Shown one piece after another: positions 17,365 to 26,726 of a stretch of DNA of 64,000 bases; within the stretch, counting starts at the first letter, position 1, and each line of letters begins with the position of its first letter. Both the position numbers and the translations under genes were made by a program. The stretch spans positions 62,001 through 126,000 of the forward strand of contig NZ_JAGGKT010000008.1 of the NCBI RefSeq assembly GCF_017873965.1. The letters run 5' to 3'. The notes beneath the pieces are model-generated. The model saw only the letters and a program-made list of their open reading frames with translations, ran no database searches and was not told where the DNA came from. This DNA is from Ammoniphilus resinae (GTDB lineage: Bacteria; Bacillota; Bacilli; Aneurinibacillales; RAOX-1).

Positions 17365-18706
17365 GGATGATCCCCTCCAATCCCTTTACCAACGAATCAA
17401 TCTCTTCTTTTGTCCGGCTTTCCGTCACCGCAATCAGCATATGTCCCGCTAATTCCGGAAAATCTCTGCCTAGATCATAACCACCCACAATCTTTTCCTT
17501 CAACAAAAGCCGATTTACTTCACCAACGGGCCTCGGCAATTTAACGACAAATTCATTAAACACAGGAACGGAAAAGGGGATCTCTACCCCAAGCTCAGCA
17601 ACTCTCTTTTTCGCGTATTGCGTTTTCTGTATATTTAGGAGGGCCATTTCCTGTACACCGTGCCTACCCAAGGCGGTCATCGCAACAGATGCAGCCAGGG
17701 CATTCAATGCCTGATTTGAACAAATATTTGATGTCGCCTTTTCCCGGCGAATATGTTGTTCACGAGCTTGCAGGGTCAATACATACCCCCGCTTGCCATT
17801 TTGATCTGTCGTTTGCCCGACAATTCTACCGGGGATTTTTCTCATCAGCTTTTCTCTGACAGAAAAGTAGCCACAAGTCGGTCCACCAAGCTGCATCGGA
17901 ATGCCAAACGGCTGTGCATCTCCGACGACAATATCTGCACCAAATTTTCCTGGAGGCTCAAGTACCCCTAATGCCAATGGATTCGAAGAAACAACCAATA
18001 ACCCTTTGTGTTTATGAGCAATCTCTTCAATCGCACGCAAATCCTCAATCGAACCGAAAAAATTGGGATATTGCACAATGACAGCCGCAGTATGTTCATC
18101 ACTTGCCGCATCAAGCGCCTGGAGATCTGTGACCCCATTCACGATGTCAATCTCCACCACCTCATACCCTTGCCCTTTTCCGTTTACTTTCAGAATCGAT
18201 CGGGCTTCTGGATGGACTGCTTTAGATACCAGTACTTTTTTTCCGGCTGCCCCGCCGACCGCCAAGTTTGCTGCCTCTGATACTGCCGTTGGTCCATCAT
18301 ACATGGAGGAATTGGCCACTTCCATTCCGGTTAATTCACAAATCATCGTCTGGAACTCAAAAATAGCTTGGAGTTCCCCCTGACTGATTTCCGGTTGATA
18401 AGGTGTATAAGCTGTATAAAACTCCGAACGGGAGATCACATGATTAACGGTGCTCGGAATATAATGGTCGTAAATCCCTGCCCCCAAAAAATAAGCATAT
18501 TCCTGACTGTTTACATTTTGGTTTGTTAAGCTATTAAAATAACGAACAATCTCGGGTTCCGACAACGCTTCAGGAATGTTCAATTCCCCTTTAAAACGAA
18601 CATTCTCGGGAATATCTGAAAACAACTCTTCTACACTTTCAATCCCGAGGAATGTTAACATTTCCTTTTTATCTTCCCAAGTCATTGGAAGGTAACGGTA
18701 TTTCAC
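17357..18706 (-). CDS. gcvPA: Glycine dehydrogenase (decarboxylating) subunit 1
   Basis: N-terminal-type half of the P protein, 449 residues, fold-type I PLP relative without the PLP lysine. Family segments include [40 protein letters not shown] and [12 protein letters not shown]. It forms a heterotetramer with GcvPB. The start is GTG at 18706 with AAGGGGGAG upstream and overlaps the gcvH stop by 4 nt, so translation is coupled through the operon. Confidence 0.95.
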   Translation of the reverse strand: MKYRYLPMTWEDKKEMLTFLGIESVEELFSDIPENVRFKGELNIPEALSEPEIVRYFNSLTNQNVNSQEYAYFLGAGIYDHYIPSTVNHVISRSEFYTAYTPYQPEISQGELQAIFEFQTMICELTGMEVANSSMYDGPTAVSEAANLAVGGAAGKKVLVSKAVHPEARSILKVNGKGQGYEVVEIDIVNGVTDLQALDAASDEHTAAVIVQYPNFFGSIEDLRAIEEIAHKHKGLLVVSSNPLALGVLEPPGKFGADIVVGDAQPFGIPMQLGGPTCGYFSVREKLMRKIPGRIVGQTTDQNGKRGYVLTLQAREQHIRREKATSNICSNQALNALAASVAMTALGRHGVQEMALLNIQKTQYAKKRVAELGVEIPFSVPVFNEFVVKLPRPVGEVNRLLLKEKIVGGYDLGRDFPELAGHMLIAVTESRTKEEIDSLVKGLEGIIRG

Positions 18707-19077
18707 TTTGACTCCCCCTTAACAAAAGTATCGTATTCTTCATTACTCCAAAGTGCGGCAGAGTCGCTTGATTCAAGCACAGCCACCCAGCCCTGATCAA
18801 GTGGATTACGGTTTAGCAAATCTGGTTCCTCCATAAGCCGGAGGTTAATCTCACTGACTAAACCATTTAAGGGGGCATATAGATCTGTAACGGTCTTTGC
18901 TGTTTCAACTGTTCCAATCGCTTGACCCGCTTGAACCCTCTCCCCTTTCACAGGCAGTTCAACCGCAATCACTTCCCCCAAGCGCTCGATGGCAAAAGGA
19001 GTAAGACCTATACGGTAGGTTCGAGACCCGATTTTCTCTATCCATATATGTTCCCTAGAAAATCTTTTTTCTGTCAT
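18703..19077 (-). CDS. gcvH: Glycine cleavage system H protein (lipoyl carrier)
   Basis: Lipoyl-domain protein of 124 residues. The lipoyl-lysine is K61 in VETAKTVTDLYAPLNG, in the hairpin position expected for GcvH (consensus ESVKAVSDLYAP-like). It shuttles the aminomethyl group between GcvP, GcvT and lipoamide dehydrogenase. In Bacillales it is also the obligatory donor platform for protein lipoylation through LipM and LipL. In B. subtilis gcvH is located away from gcvT-gcvPA-gcvPB; here it sits between gcvT and gcvPA, directly abutting gcvT. Confidence 0.93.
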   Translation of the reverse strand: MTEKRFSREHIWIEKIGSRTYRIGLTPFAIERLGEVIAVELPVKGERVQAGQAIGTVETAKTVTDLYAPLNGLVSEINLRLMEEPDLLNRNPLDQGWVAVLESSDSAALWSNEEYDTFVKGESK

Positions 19078-20175
19078 TTACTTGCCTCGCTTGTAAAAAG
19101 GGGTCTTCACCACAACCGCCTTCAGTCTTTTTCCGCGAATCTCTACTTCCAATTCAGTCCCTATCCCCGCAAATTCGACCTCAACTAAAACCAATCCAAT
19201 ATTTTTCTTCAGTGTTGGGGACTGTGTACCCGTTGTGACTTCGCCTATCTTTTTATCATTTACATAAACAGGATAGTGAGTCCTCGGAATCCCCCGTTCA
19301 ATCATTTCGATCCCAACAAGCTTTCTTGATACGCCTTCCGATTTTTGCTTCAATAAGGCAGATTTCCCTATAAAATCAACCTCTTTATCCAGTTTGACAG
19401 CAAATCCTACCCCCGCTTCCAAAGGGGAGATCTGTTCAGATAACTCTTGCCCATATAACGGTAACCTAGCCTCGAACCGAAGCGTATCGCGTGCGCCTAA
19501 GCCGCAGGGAAGGATTCCTTCTGCTTTGCCCGCTTCAAGAATCTTATTCCACAGCTGGACAGCATCCTCAGGGTTGCAGTAAATCTCAAATCCATCCTCT
19601 CCTGTATAACCTGAACGAGATAACAGAACCTGGAAACCCGCTAATCGAACTTCGGAAAATTGGAAGAACTTTAATTGGGATAGATCCATATCGGTTAATT
19701 TTCCTAAGATCTCTTCCGATCGCGGCCCTTGTATGGCAAGCAGGGCTGTTTGCTCTGAAACATTTACCAGTTCCGCATTTTCCTGAAGATGCCGCTTCAT
19801 CCAGGCGAAATCAGTATCTAGGTTGGCAGCATTGACAACGAGAAGAAAACAATCGTCTGCTTTTTTATAAACTAAAAGATCATCGACCGTTCCTCCATTT
19901 TCATAACACATTATGGAATATTGAATGGCGCCGGTTTGCAGTTTAGAAGCATCATTTGTGGTGATCTTCTGGACAAAGGCTAACGCCTCAGGACCTTGCA
20001 CTTCAATTTCTCCCATATGGGATACATCAAATAATCCCGTTCTGTTCCGAACGGCTTCGTGCTCCTCCTTAATGCTTGAAAATTGAACAGGTAATTCCCA
20101 TCCTCCGAAATCAATCGTTTTCGCACCATAAGCTTGATATACCGGGAATAACGGAGTTCTTTTCAGGTCAGACAT
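19078..20175 (-). CDS. gcvT: Aminomethyltransferase (glycine cleavage T protein)
   Basis: Tetrahydrofolate-dependent aminomethyltransferase, 365 residues. It releases ammonia from aminomethyl-GcvH and makes methylene-THF. Visible family motifs: [14 protein letters not shown], the active-site region [30 protein letters not shown] and [24 protein letters not shown] at 20175 follows a strong GGAGGT. First gene of the operon, about 50 nt after the riboswitch terminator hairpin. Confidence 0.95.
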   Translation of the reverse strand: MSDLKRTPLFPVYQAYGAKTIDFGGWELPVQFSSIKEEHEAVRNRTGLFDVSHMGEIEVQGPEALAFVQKITTNDASKLQTGAIQYSIMCYENGGTVDDLLVYKKADDCFLLVVNAANLDTDFAWMKRHLQENAELVNVSEQTALLAIQGPRSEEILGKLTDMDLSQLKFFQFSEVRLAGFQVLLSRSGYTGEDGFEIYCNPEDAVQLWNKILEAGKAEGILPCGLGARDTLRFEARLPLYGQELSEQISPLEAGVGFAVKLDKEVDFIGKSALLKQKSEGVSRKLVGIEMIERGIPRTHYPVYVNDKKIGEVTTGTQSPTLKKNIGLVLVEVEFAGIGTELEVEIRGKRLKAVVVKTPFYKRGK

Positions 20176-20220
20176 CCAGCTACCTCCATTTTTTTAAATT
20201 TTCACACTAAAAAATACACC

Positions 20221-20263
20221 AAAAAAGGACAGACGTAGAGTATGTTTCCCCTACACTCTGTCC
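20221..20263 (-). terminator. Riboswitch expression-platform terminator
   Basis: Hairpin with GGACAGA and TCTGTCC outer arms (20227-20263), followed on the minus strand by TTTTTTGG. It lies directly after the second glycine aptamer and before gcvT. Glycine binding would be expected to prevent its formation (ON switch). Confidence 0.8.
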
Positions 20264-20403
20264 TTGTTACCTGAGAGATTTACCCCTTGGGTGGCCTTCT
20301 GGCGCTCTCCAGAGTTGCGTCTGATAGAAGTTCTTTTGCCTGAGAGATTCACCTTTCACGGCTTGCTCCTTCGGCGCTGCGTCACAGTCTCTCCCTCTAT
20401 CTT
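20262..20403 (-). promoter_or_regulatory. Tandem glycine riboswitch
   Basis: Two consecutive glycine aptamers on the minus strand. The first runs from about 20403 and has GGGAGAGAC, GCGCCGAAGGAGCAAGCC and AATCTCTCAGGCAAAAGAAC. The second has GGAGAGCGCCAGAAGGCCACC and AAATCTCTCAGGTAACAAGGA. These are the conserved cores of the gcvT-motif RNA. It controls the downstream gcvT-gcvH-gcvPA-gcvPB operon. Confidence 0.95.
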
Positions 20404-20542
20404 CATTCGCTAATGTATGATTTCTTGTAAATTGTAGAATGCTATTTCATAAACTCTTTTTTTCTTTATGTATTTTACCCTATTCCGCAAAATAATTTAC
20501 TTTTCTAAGATATCTTACCACATTTTTTTAAAAATGGGAATA

Positions 20543-20699
20543 TAAGAAAAGCTTCTATTGAAGCCCACTCGAAGAAGAGGTATCCCTCTTTAGAGGAAGC
20601 TTTACATGCCGATAGGAAAGTTTGTTCTTTTCAACACTTTAGTGAACTTAAACTTTCCTATGCGGATAAGCTTCCCTCTTGAACTGGAAGGGAGTTAGG
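20543..20699. repeat. Intergenic repeat with long imperfect hairpin
   Basis: Composite element just upstream of the helicase gene. Bases 20543-20565 match 33448-33470 (21 of 23). Bases 20571-20603 match 9910-9942 (30 of 33). Bases 20593-20679 form a hairpin: outer arms GAGGAAGCTT / AAGCTTCCCTC, inner arms CCGATAGGAAAGTTT / AAACTTTCCTATGCGG. It is mobile-element-like (MITE-like), but no terminal duplication is evident. Confidence 0.7.
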
Positions 20700-20703
20700 C
20701 GAA

Positions 20704-22392
20704 ATGAAAGTCCCTATACATTTTGACCGGGAATGGGTCCCGGAATTAAAAAAACGCATGAAAGAAGATGGTCCTTGGAATAAGTGGGAACTATTTCAAT
20801 TGGCCTACCAAGCCGAGGAAACCTCCATCGTCTCCGATTTTGGCGAACTTCAATGCCTTAAACATCTTCCTGCATTGGATCCCTTTCCTCACCAATTGGA
20901 GACTGCAAAACGGGTCATCTCGGAAATGCATGGCAGGGCGATTTTGGCAGATGAAGTAGGGTTGGGAAAAACCATCGAGGCTGGGCTCATTATTAAGGAA
21001 TATATGGTAAGGGGATTAGCAAAAAAAATTCTTATACTAGTTCCAGCTTCTCTCGTTGTCCAATGGTCAAGAGAATTGAATCAAAAGTTTGGCATCCCCG
21101 CTGTAGCCCAGAAAAAAGAATATATGTGGAGGCAATATGATGTTGTGATTGCCTCGATCGATACAGCGAAGAGGGAGCCGCACCGCGGGCATGTATTAGA
21201 TCAGGATTACGATATTCTCATTATTGATGAGGCCCATAAATTAAAGAATAAAAACACTGTGAACTATCAATTTATCAAGGAAATCAAAAAGAAATACTGC
21301 CTTCTTCTCACCGCAACACCGATCCAAAATGATTTAGATGAACTATATAACCTGATTACTCTGCTAAAGCCTGGATATCTTGGCCAATCTGCAGATTTTC
21401 AAAAGAATTATGTGGAAAGTAAAAGGCAAGCTAGAAACCACGAAGTTCTTCAAGAAGAATTGAAAGATATTATGGTTCGCAACACAAGATCTGAAGGCGG
21501 GCTCTTTTTTACTAAGCGTTTTGTGGAAACCGTTCCGGTTGAACTTTCCGAAATGGAGTGGGAACTTTACCATGGTGTCACGAATTTCGTCAAGGAACAA
21601 TACCAAAACACATTCTTTAAAAATCCCTTGGCTTTAATCACCCTGCAGCGTGAGGTTTGCAGCAGCCGTTTTGCTGCTTTTGATACCTTGGTGAATATGC
21701 ATAATCGCTTACCTGAAGATTCTCCTGCGAGAATGAAGGTTGTTGAATTAGCAGAATTAATACGGGCGATCAAAAAAAATGCCAAAGCCGAAAAAACGCT
21801 TGAACTGATCCAATCATTTAATGATAAAGCGATCATCTTTACCGAATACCGCAAGACACAGGAATATTTACACCATTATTTGGCTGAGAACGGAATCAGT
21901 TCGGTGATGTTTCGCGGCGGCTTCAAACGGAATAAAAAGGATTGGATGACTGAGTTATTCGAGAATCGAGCGCAAGTTCTGATTGCCACGGAAGCTGGCG
22001 GTGAAGGAATTAATCTGCAATTTTGCAATCGCATTATTAATTTTGATATGCCATGGAATCCCATGCGTGTGGAACAGCGAATCGGCCGTGTTCATCGCCT
22101 AGGTCAGAAGCGTGATGTATATATCTACAATTTATCAACCTCCGGAACCATTGAGGAGCATATCCTTAATTTACTATATGAAAAAATCAATATGTTTGAG
22201 ATGGTCATCGGCGAACTAGATACCATTGTAGAACGCCTAAGGTTAAATAAATCAATTGAAAGCAACCTAATCGATATTGTATTGGAATCAGAAACGGAAC
22301 GAGAAGTACAGATCAAAATCAATAATATCGGAGAAGTCATTCGTATGCAGATGAACGAAAATAATCTTGCCGAAGGAATGGAACAGCTATGA
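20704..22392 (+). CDS. SNF2-family ATP-dependent helicase (YqhH type)
   Basis: Swi2/Snf2 DNA translocase of 562 residues. Motif I/Ia ADEVGLGKTIEAGL, motif II IIDEAHKLKN, motif III LLTATPIQN, the helicase C domain with IIFTEYRKTQEYL, TEAGGEGINLQF, and motif VI RVEQRIGRVHRLGQ. It resembles RapA/HepA-like proteins and B. subtilis YqhH, which also neighbours the gcv operon. It overlaps the next gene (yqhG-like) by 4 nt. Role unknown; it may remodel RNA polymerase or nucleoprotein. ATG at 20704 follows GAAGGGAG, whose sequence is part of the upstream repeat element. Confidence 0.9.
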   Translation: MKVPIHFDREWVPELKKRMKEDGPWNKWELFQLAYQAEETSIVSDFGELQCLKHLPALDPFPHQLETAKRVISEMHGRAILADEVGLGKTIEAGLIIKEYMVRGLAKKILILVPASLVVQWSRELNQKFGIPAVAQKKEYMWRQYDVVIASIDTAKREPHRGHVLDQDYDILIIDEAHKLKNKNTVNYQFIKEIKKKYCLLLTATPIQNDLDELYNLITLLKPGYLGQSADFQKNYVESKRQARNHEVLQEELKDIMVRNTRSEGGLFFTKRFVETVPVELSEMEWELYHGVTNFVKEQYQNTFFKNPLALITLQREVCSSRFAAFDTLVNMHNRLPEDSPARMKVVELAELIRAIKKNAKAEKTLELIQSFNDKAIIFTEYRKTQEYLHHYLAENGISSVMFRGGFKRNKKDWMTELFENRAQVLIATEAGGEGINLQFCNRIINFDMPWNPMRVEQRIGRVHRLGQKRDVYIYNLSTSGTIEEHILNLLYEKINMFEMVIGELDTIVERLRLNKSIESNLIDIVLESETEREVQIKINNIGEVIRMQMNENNLAEGMEQL

Positions 22393-23249
22393 ATCAACAG
22401 GAAATTCGTAACTATATCGAAACCTATTTCAGAGCTTTTGACAGTCCTTTTATTACCGAAACTCCATCCTATTTTACGGTGCAACTCCCAGTTGAAGTGG
22501 ATAAGGATCTTGGGAACCGACCTTTTTACTGGTCCTATGTGGAGAAAATCGGCATTGAGCCCAATCCGCTCCAGCTGACTTTTGTCTTTGAGCCTGATTC
22601 CCTTCCGGAAGGTTTGAGAGGAGAAGAGCTTCCATATGGCTCGCGAAGACTGCATCAGATTTTTGATTCGGCAAAAAAGCATGGGAAATTCGTCCGCCTC
22701 TACGAAGACACAGAAAACCCTGTCGGACGCCCTCGCTCCTCCTTTCCTCTCGTTCCATGGCTTGGAGTGAATTATAAAGCTGAATTTATTTGTGACCAAA
22801 AAAAAGACATGCTTCTCTCGCTTGGCATCAACCTTATTTCAGGATCCGTAGTAGCTGATTTTTACCAAACGGTTCAATCCCTTGCCCTAACCCCGAAGCT
22901 TCCGGACTACACCTTTACGATGCAGCCGATCTTTGGTATTGATTCAGCGGTGGAAAGGATAGAGGCCTATATTTCGCGTGAATTGGAGCAGCATGATACA
23001 AAATGGGCCGAATACGCACTAAAACGACTTGAGGAAGAAAAAGCACTTGTCGAATCCTACTATGGTGAAGAAGCCAATCGCCAAGAGTCGACGGAAGAAC
23101 AGGAAAGCGAGCGTTTGGAAAAACAGCGGAAGCTGTTAGTTGAAAAAAATACACGATTACAGGAATTAGCCTGGCAATTCGAACCACGCATTCAGGTCTC
23201 AGCGTTAAATATTGGTTTGTTTTATTTGCGGACACCCCTTCCCTCCTAG
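22389..23249 (+). CDS. yqhG: YqhG-family protein
   Basis: Protein of 286 residues that matches B. subtilis YqhG in context (directly after the SNF2 helicase and next to gcv) and in features I recall. These are QQEIRNYIETYF at the N-terminus and a central GRPFYWSYVEKIG-like segment, here NRPFYWSYVEKIGIEPNPL. A coiled-coil stretch rich in Glu/Lys is near 215-265, followed by a C-terminal QFEPRIQVSALNIGLFYLR. No enzymatic motif. The 4-nt overlap with the helicase gene implies joint function. Function unknown. Confidence 0.85.
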   Translation: MNQQEIRNYIETYFRAFDSPFITETPSYFTVQLPVEVDKDLGNRPFYWSYVEKIGIEPNPLQLTFVFEPDSLPEGLRGEELPYGSRRLHQIFDSAKKHGKFVRLYEDTENPVGRPRSSFPLVPWLGVNYKAEFICDQKKDMLLSLGINLISGSVVADFYQTVQSLALTPKLPDYTFTMQPIFGIDSAVERIEAYISRELEQHDTKWAEYALKRLEEEKALVESYYGEEANRQESTEEQESERLEKQRKLLVEKNTRLQELAWQFEPRIQVSALNIGLFYLRTPLPS

Positions 23250-23372
23250 TCAATCCTTGTCGTTTCAGATCATATTTGAAGGAAAAAAAAACAGGGTTTG
23301 GCGACATAGAGCAACAAAAATTGTAAGAATATTCTCGTATAGTGGACTTATGCTATTTTTAGGGGGGAAAAT

Positions 23373-24134
23373 ATGAACAGATGGTTGATCCTATGTTGTC
23401 TTTTGGGTGTGCTAGCTTTTCCATTAATGGGACAAGCTGAGACCTGGGAAGATAGCTTTGAGAAGCAAATAAAACAGTGGACACAAGAATTGGCTGCCCA
23501 TGATCAACGTTTCACAGCATTTGCCGATGCCGAATGGGAGCAACAAGCATTAGGTCCTAACTCCCGACAATGGTTGGTAACCTTCCTATCTCAGAATAAA
23601 AAGTTGGGATATATGATCATAGAGGATGGCGGTCAAGGATTTGCTTTATTAGAATACGGTCTAGGAGAATACACCTTATTTGAACAGCCGTTGCTCGAAT
23701 CACTTCGGGTAGATCCAAATAAGACAATCTATGCAGGATTGGAGTCCGTGTGGGATATAAATGATCGTCTATTTGACGCAAAATCGGGGGAACAATACCC
23801 TGCAGAATCCCGCGTGTTAGCTAAAGAGATTCCATCTGATGTGGAAAAAGGGGCTTCTTTGGAGAAATCCTTTCATTTGGAGAATGTGGGAAACGGTGCT
23901 GAATTTTCCTGGGTCTATCCCTCCGAGAGCGTTGAAGGAAAAGAAATGGTAATGAAAGAAATTGAGGATTCCAACCTCACCCTGCTCGCTTATTTATTTG
24001 AAGAAACAGTCAGAGCGCCATTTCCGATTGTCGGCTACCATTTATGGGATAAAGACCTTTTTTTAGAACTTGACGATTACGGAAGCCGTTATGTTTCCTA
24101 TAGATATGCAATGGAAATTGGGGATATCTTTTAG
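23373..24134 (+). CDS. Secreted protein of unknown function
   Basis: Protein of 253 residues with a clear Sec signal peptide (WLILCCLLGVLAFPLMGQA, cleavage about residue 22, no lipobox at the right place). It then has an acidic, Trp-rich soluble region. It contains repeated EYGLGEYTLFEQPLLES-type amphipathic segments and no cysteine after the signal. I do not recognise the family. ATG at 23373 follows GGGGGGAAAAT. It stands alone between yqhG and the convergent yqzE/aroK group. Confidence 0.75.
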   Translation: MNRWLILCCLLGVLAFPLMGQAETWEDSFEKQIKQWTQELAAHDQRFTAFADAEWEQQALGPNSRQWLVTFLSQNKKLGYMIIEDGGQGFALLEYGLGEYTLFEQPLLESLRVDPNKTIYAGLESVWDINDRLFDAKSGEQYPAESRVLAKEIPSDVEKGASLEKSFHLENVGNGAEFSWVYPSESVEGKEMVMKEIEDSNLTLLAYLFEETVRAPFPIVGYHLWDKDLFLELDDYGSRYVSYRYAMEIGDIF

Positions 24135-24321
24135 GGGGAGGGGGACTTGATCGCATCTGGTGGTCAGGTCCCACTTTAGTAAACTACAACTTTCCTAAAA
24201 GGTAAAAAAGAGGGTTTTAATGGCAAATAGAGGATTCTGTGTCTGCTTTGGCATAAAGAAGGACAAATCTCAGGAGGTTTCCCCGCGAAATATCCTTCCT
24301 AACGTTCAGCGACCTCACCAT

Positions 24322-24498
24322 TCACTCCATATCCTTCGCCTTCTTCTTCCGAAAGACCATGCGAAGGGCCAATGGGATCATTCCGAACCAGTGGGTGCTG
24401 CCTCTGCGTTTCATCCTTTTTTTACGTTCGTTTTTTGGCGTATCGATGTACTTGACGAATTCTTGGGTTATATATTTGACAATATCATTGGAGGACAT
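24322..24498 (-). CDS. yqzE: YqzE family small basic protein
   Basis: A 58-residue gene, ATG at 24498 preceded by AAGGGGAGCT, stop TGA at 24322-24324. The N-terminus SSNDIVKYITQEFVKYIDTP, followed by a very basic KNERKKRMKRR and the segment HWFGMIPLALRMVFRKKK, matches B. subtilis YqzE, which lies in the same place between comG and gcv. It has one hydrophobic patch, possibly a membrane anchor. Function unknown. It follows aroK on the minus strand by 46 bp. Confidence 0.85.
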   Translation of the reverse strand: MSSNDIVKYITQEFVKYIDTPKNERKKRMKRRGSTHWFGMIPLALRMVFRKKKAKDME

Positions 24499-24543
24499 AG
24501 AGCTCCCCTTCTTTCAGTACTTATAGCCTTAGTTTAACCCAAA

Positions 24544-25062
24544 TTAAATCCAGTCAATCCTTTTGTTTATTTCTCCTTTTAATTCCGCAACAATTTCCTC
24601 TATGGTTTTGCCATCTGTTTGGATTTGAATTTGGGCAAAATCATATACACCCTTCCGTTCATCCACTAGGGTATTTACCCGTTCCACTAGGTTTCCTTCG
24701 AGTAAAGGACGGTTTTGATCCATTTTCACCCGCTCAATGATGGTTTCTGCAGTTGCTTGCAAAGCGATCACAAGCCCGTTTTCAACCATAATTCTTCGAT
24801 TATCCTCCCGTAAAGGTGCCCCTCCACCGGTCATTACGATCTGGCAGTCACCTTGGAGAATGGTTGTTAGTGACTCTGTTTCCATTTGGCGAAATTTTTC
24901 CTCACCGTATTCTTTAAAAATAAATGGGATCGTCATACCGTAATGGTTTACGAGCCATTGGTCACAATCAACCTGGTGCCAATTGGTCAGGTTTGCAAGT
25001 GCTTGTCCCACAGTGGTCTTTCCTGTCCCCATTAATCCAATTAAGATTAAATTTTTCTTCAT
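24544..25062 (-). CDS. aroK: Shikimate kinase
   Basis: P-loop kinase that phosphorylates shikimate for aromatic amino-acid synthesis, about 172 residues from ATG at 25062. Walker A GLMGTGKTTVG; substrate-binding VDCDQWL (Asp), KFRQMET (Arg) and TGGGAPLR; lid region QNRPLL. An upstream in-frame ATG at 25092 would add ten residues, but ATG at 25062 has a GGAG site at normal spacing and matches the family N-terminus (KKNLILIGLMG). The same comG-aroK neighbourhood occurs in B. subtilis. Confidence 0.93.
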   Translation of the reverse strand: MKKNLILIGLMGTGKTTVGQALANLTNWHQVDCDQWLVNHYGMTIPFIFKEYGEEKFRQMETESLTTILQGDCQIVMTGGGAPLREDNRRIMVENGLVIALQATAETIIERVKMDQNRPLLEGNLVERVNTLVDERKGVYDFAQIQIQTDGKTIEEIVAELKGEINKRIDWI

Positions 25063-25139
25063 TTTTGAAACTCCATCCCGGTGAATTTTCATTCATTATA
25101 TCGAAATTCCACCTATTTTTCATCTGTTTTCGTAAACAA

Positions 25140-25166
25140 ACAAAAGGAGGGATGTACTCTCCCTCA
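25140..25166 (-). terminator. Terminator of the comG operon
   Basis: On the minus strand, GAGGGA / TCCCTCC arms (25146-25165), followed by TTTTGTTTG. It overlaps the end of comGG. Confidence 0.65.
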
Positions 25167-25559
25167 ATTCCCCCCGCGATGCCAATGAACCCACTGTTCT
25201 GCTATAGAGTCATACGACGCAAAGATAGTATCCTTATAGGATGGTGCAGAGGTTCCTTCCGAAACAAACTCTAATCCATCAACCCCATTCTCTGTACATT
25301 GAACCTTCACACTCCCGTCAGAAAGTTCAAAAATCATTTCCCTGGGAATTTCCGGGTTCTCTTTCCATTTCTCAACCGCTAAGAGCAACCCAGCCTCTGC
25401 ATTCATTCTCGCCTGTAGTTTTCCCCATTCATTCTGTGTCATCTGATGACTAGCTGAAAGATAAGGATAAAGCCAAAGCACGGTCATCCAAATGACTGCA
25501 GCAAGAAAAATAAGAAGTATCGCTGCGGATCCCTTTTCTTCACGTATCATACGTTCCAC
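25164..25559 (-). CDS. comGG: Competence pseudopilus minor component ComGG
   Basis: Protein of 131 residues with one N-terminal hydrophobic helix (AAILLIFLAAVIWMTVLWLY) after a charged MERMIREEKG start, the position and build of ComGG. The rest is a small extracytoplasmic domain. The sequence diverges quickly in this family, so the call rests mainly on its place as the last gene of comG. It begins with GTG at 25559 right after the comGF stop; ATG at 25550 is an alternative with a GGTGG site. Confidence 0.75.
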   Translation of the reverse strand: MERMIREEKGSAAILLIFLAAVIWMTVLWLYPYLSASHQMTQNEWGKLQARMNAEAGLLLAVEKWKENPEIPREMIFELSDGSVKVQCTENGVDGLEFVSEGTSAPSYKDTIFASYDSIAEQWVHWHRGGN

Positions 25560-26027
25560 CTATTTTTGGTATCCAATAAATCTTCGAAACTCTCGTTCCT
25601 CTTTTTGATTCCCCAATGTAAGGTTGATCCAAACTCCCTGTTCTTCCGACTGAACGGAAAAACCTTTAACAAAATAACAAACCGTAACATACCCTTTGCC
25701 ATCCTTTTCCCGTACAATCGTTTGATTTCTCCACCGATAACCAAACCCGCTTCCATCAACAGAAAAATACAGTCCTTGTCCACTAGGGTAGATGATTTCT
25801 GCACAGCTTGCTTCATCCTCAAGGTATTGAAAAAAGGCCATCGCCTCATGCTGAAGTTCCGATTTACTCTGAATACTAACCGTTCGCTGTTTCATCAATA
25901 AAGTTCCATGTAGGACCACGCCAAGAATCAGCATTAGTAAACCGGTGGAAATCACCAGCTCGATTAATGTGATACCAGCTTGTAGGCCGTGATCGATATC
26001 GTTTTTAATGAGTTTTCTTCGGTCCAA
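25560..26027 (-). CDS. comGF: Competence pseudopilin ComGF
   Basis: Type IV pilin-like protein of 155 residues. After a polar leader it has the processed-pilin start AGITLIELVISTGLLMLILG with Glu at +5, then a beta-rich domain ending FRRFIGYQK. It overlaps comGE by about 64 nt, so the exact start (a TTG at 26027) is uncertain. It should be cleaved by the prepilin peptidase ComC and take part in DNA uptake. Confidence 0.82.
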   Translation of the reverse strand: MDRRKLIKNDIDHGLQAGITLIELVISTGLLMLILGVVLHGTLLMKQRTVSIQSKSELQHEAMAFFQYLEDEASCAEIIYPSGQGLYFSVDGSGFGYRWRNQTIVREKDGKGYVTVCYFVKGFSVQSEEQGVWINLTLGNQKEEREFRRFIGYQK

Positions 26028-26308
26028 GACACCGTAAATTCTCCTTCTTTAATATTTGTTGACAACCAAGATTCCTGCACATGTACTGTATAGTAATCAT
26101 TGAAATTCCCATCCTCACGAGGCAGGTCCTTTTTCCACAGTGCAACCTCATTTTTAACAAGCCAAAACACATCCCATTTTTCCTGAATCCGCCTTTCTAT
26201 GATCAATATCTGCTCATAATGGGTAAAAGCCAAAAGCAAAAAAACAGAGACAAAGAAAATGGCAAACAATACCTCAACATAACCGAATCCTCGTTCATCC
26301 ATCAGCAA
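25964..26308 (-). CDS. comGE: Competence pseudopilin ComGE
   Basis: Small pilin-like protein of about 114 residues. The N-terminal DERGFGYVEVLFAIFFVSVF has the G-F/Y-x-x-x-E pilin signature before a hydrophobic helix. The most plausible start is a TTG at 26308, 7 nt after GGGAGG; an in-frame start at 26329 has no ribosome site. It overlaps comGD upstream and comGF downstream. Confidence 0.8.
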   Translation of the reverse strand: MLMDERGFGYVEVLFAIFFVSVFLLLAFTHYEQILIIERRIQEKWDVFWLVKNEVALWKKDLPREDGNFNDYYTVHVQESWLSTNIKEGEFTVSWTEENSLKTISITAYKLVSH

Positions 26309-26726
26309 CTCGAAACCTCCCACTGACAATTTGAATCACAAAACGTTGGATCGAACCCTTTGGATCCGTGAGAGTCAGAGTCCCGCCTGATGTTGGTCGA
26401 CCGTAGGCGTTAAATACAATCCGATTGTTGAAAAAGTTGCTTTTAAGGGAATATCCCTTTGGAAGTGTTCTTGCTTTTTTTTGACTTTGCTGTGAAGAAG
26501 AGAGCATGTAAAGCCCCGGTTGAACGATATTAAAATAGTAGATGATTTGTTTTGTCCGCGCCTCATTTGCGGCAAGATAAAGATCATTAGAAATCTGTCG
26601 GGTGATCAATTGGGTTTGCTGTTTCTGAAGTTGAATGGCATAGATCGGTCCCGACACAAGAAAAAGAAGGGTGACCATCGCTATTACAACAGACAGTTCT
26701 AGATAAGAGTAGCCAGTTTGATTCAT
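26295..26726 (-). CDS. comGD: Competence pseudopilin ComGD
   Basis: Pilin-like protein of 143 residues. NQTGYSYLELSVVIAMVTLL is a prepilin cleavage and hydrophobic helix with Glu at +5. The C-terminal part is beta-rich (GGTLTLTDPKGSIQRFVIQI). Its ATG overlaps the comGC stop (ATGA), so translation is coupled. Confidence 0.85.
   Translation of the reverse strand: MNQTGYSYLELSVVIAMVTLLFLVSGPIYAIQLQKQQTQLITRQISNDLYLAANEARTKQIIYYFNIVQPGLYMLSSSQQSQKKARTLPKGYSLKSNFFNNRIVFNAYGRPTSGGTLTLTDPKGSIQRFVIQIVSGRFRVADG

Noticed and set aside
24220-24537. Plus-strand frame of 105 codons
   Set aside because: It overlaps the yqzE gene on the opposite strand, which has a ribosome site and a family match; the plus-strand product looks random.
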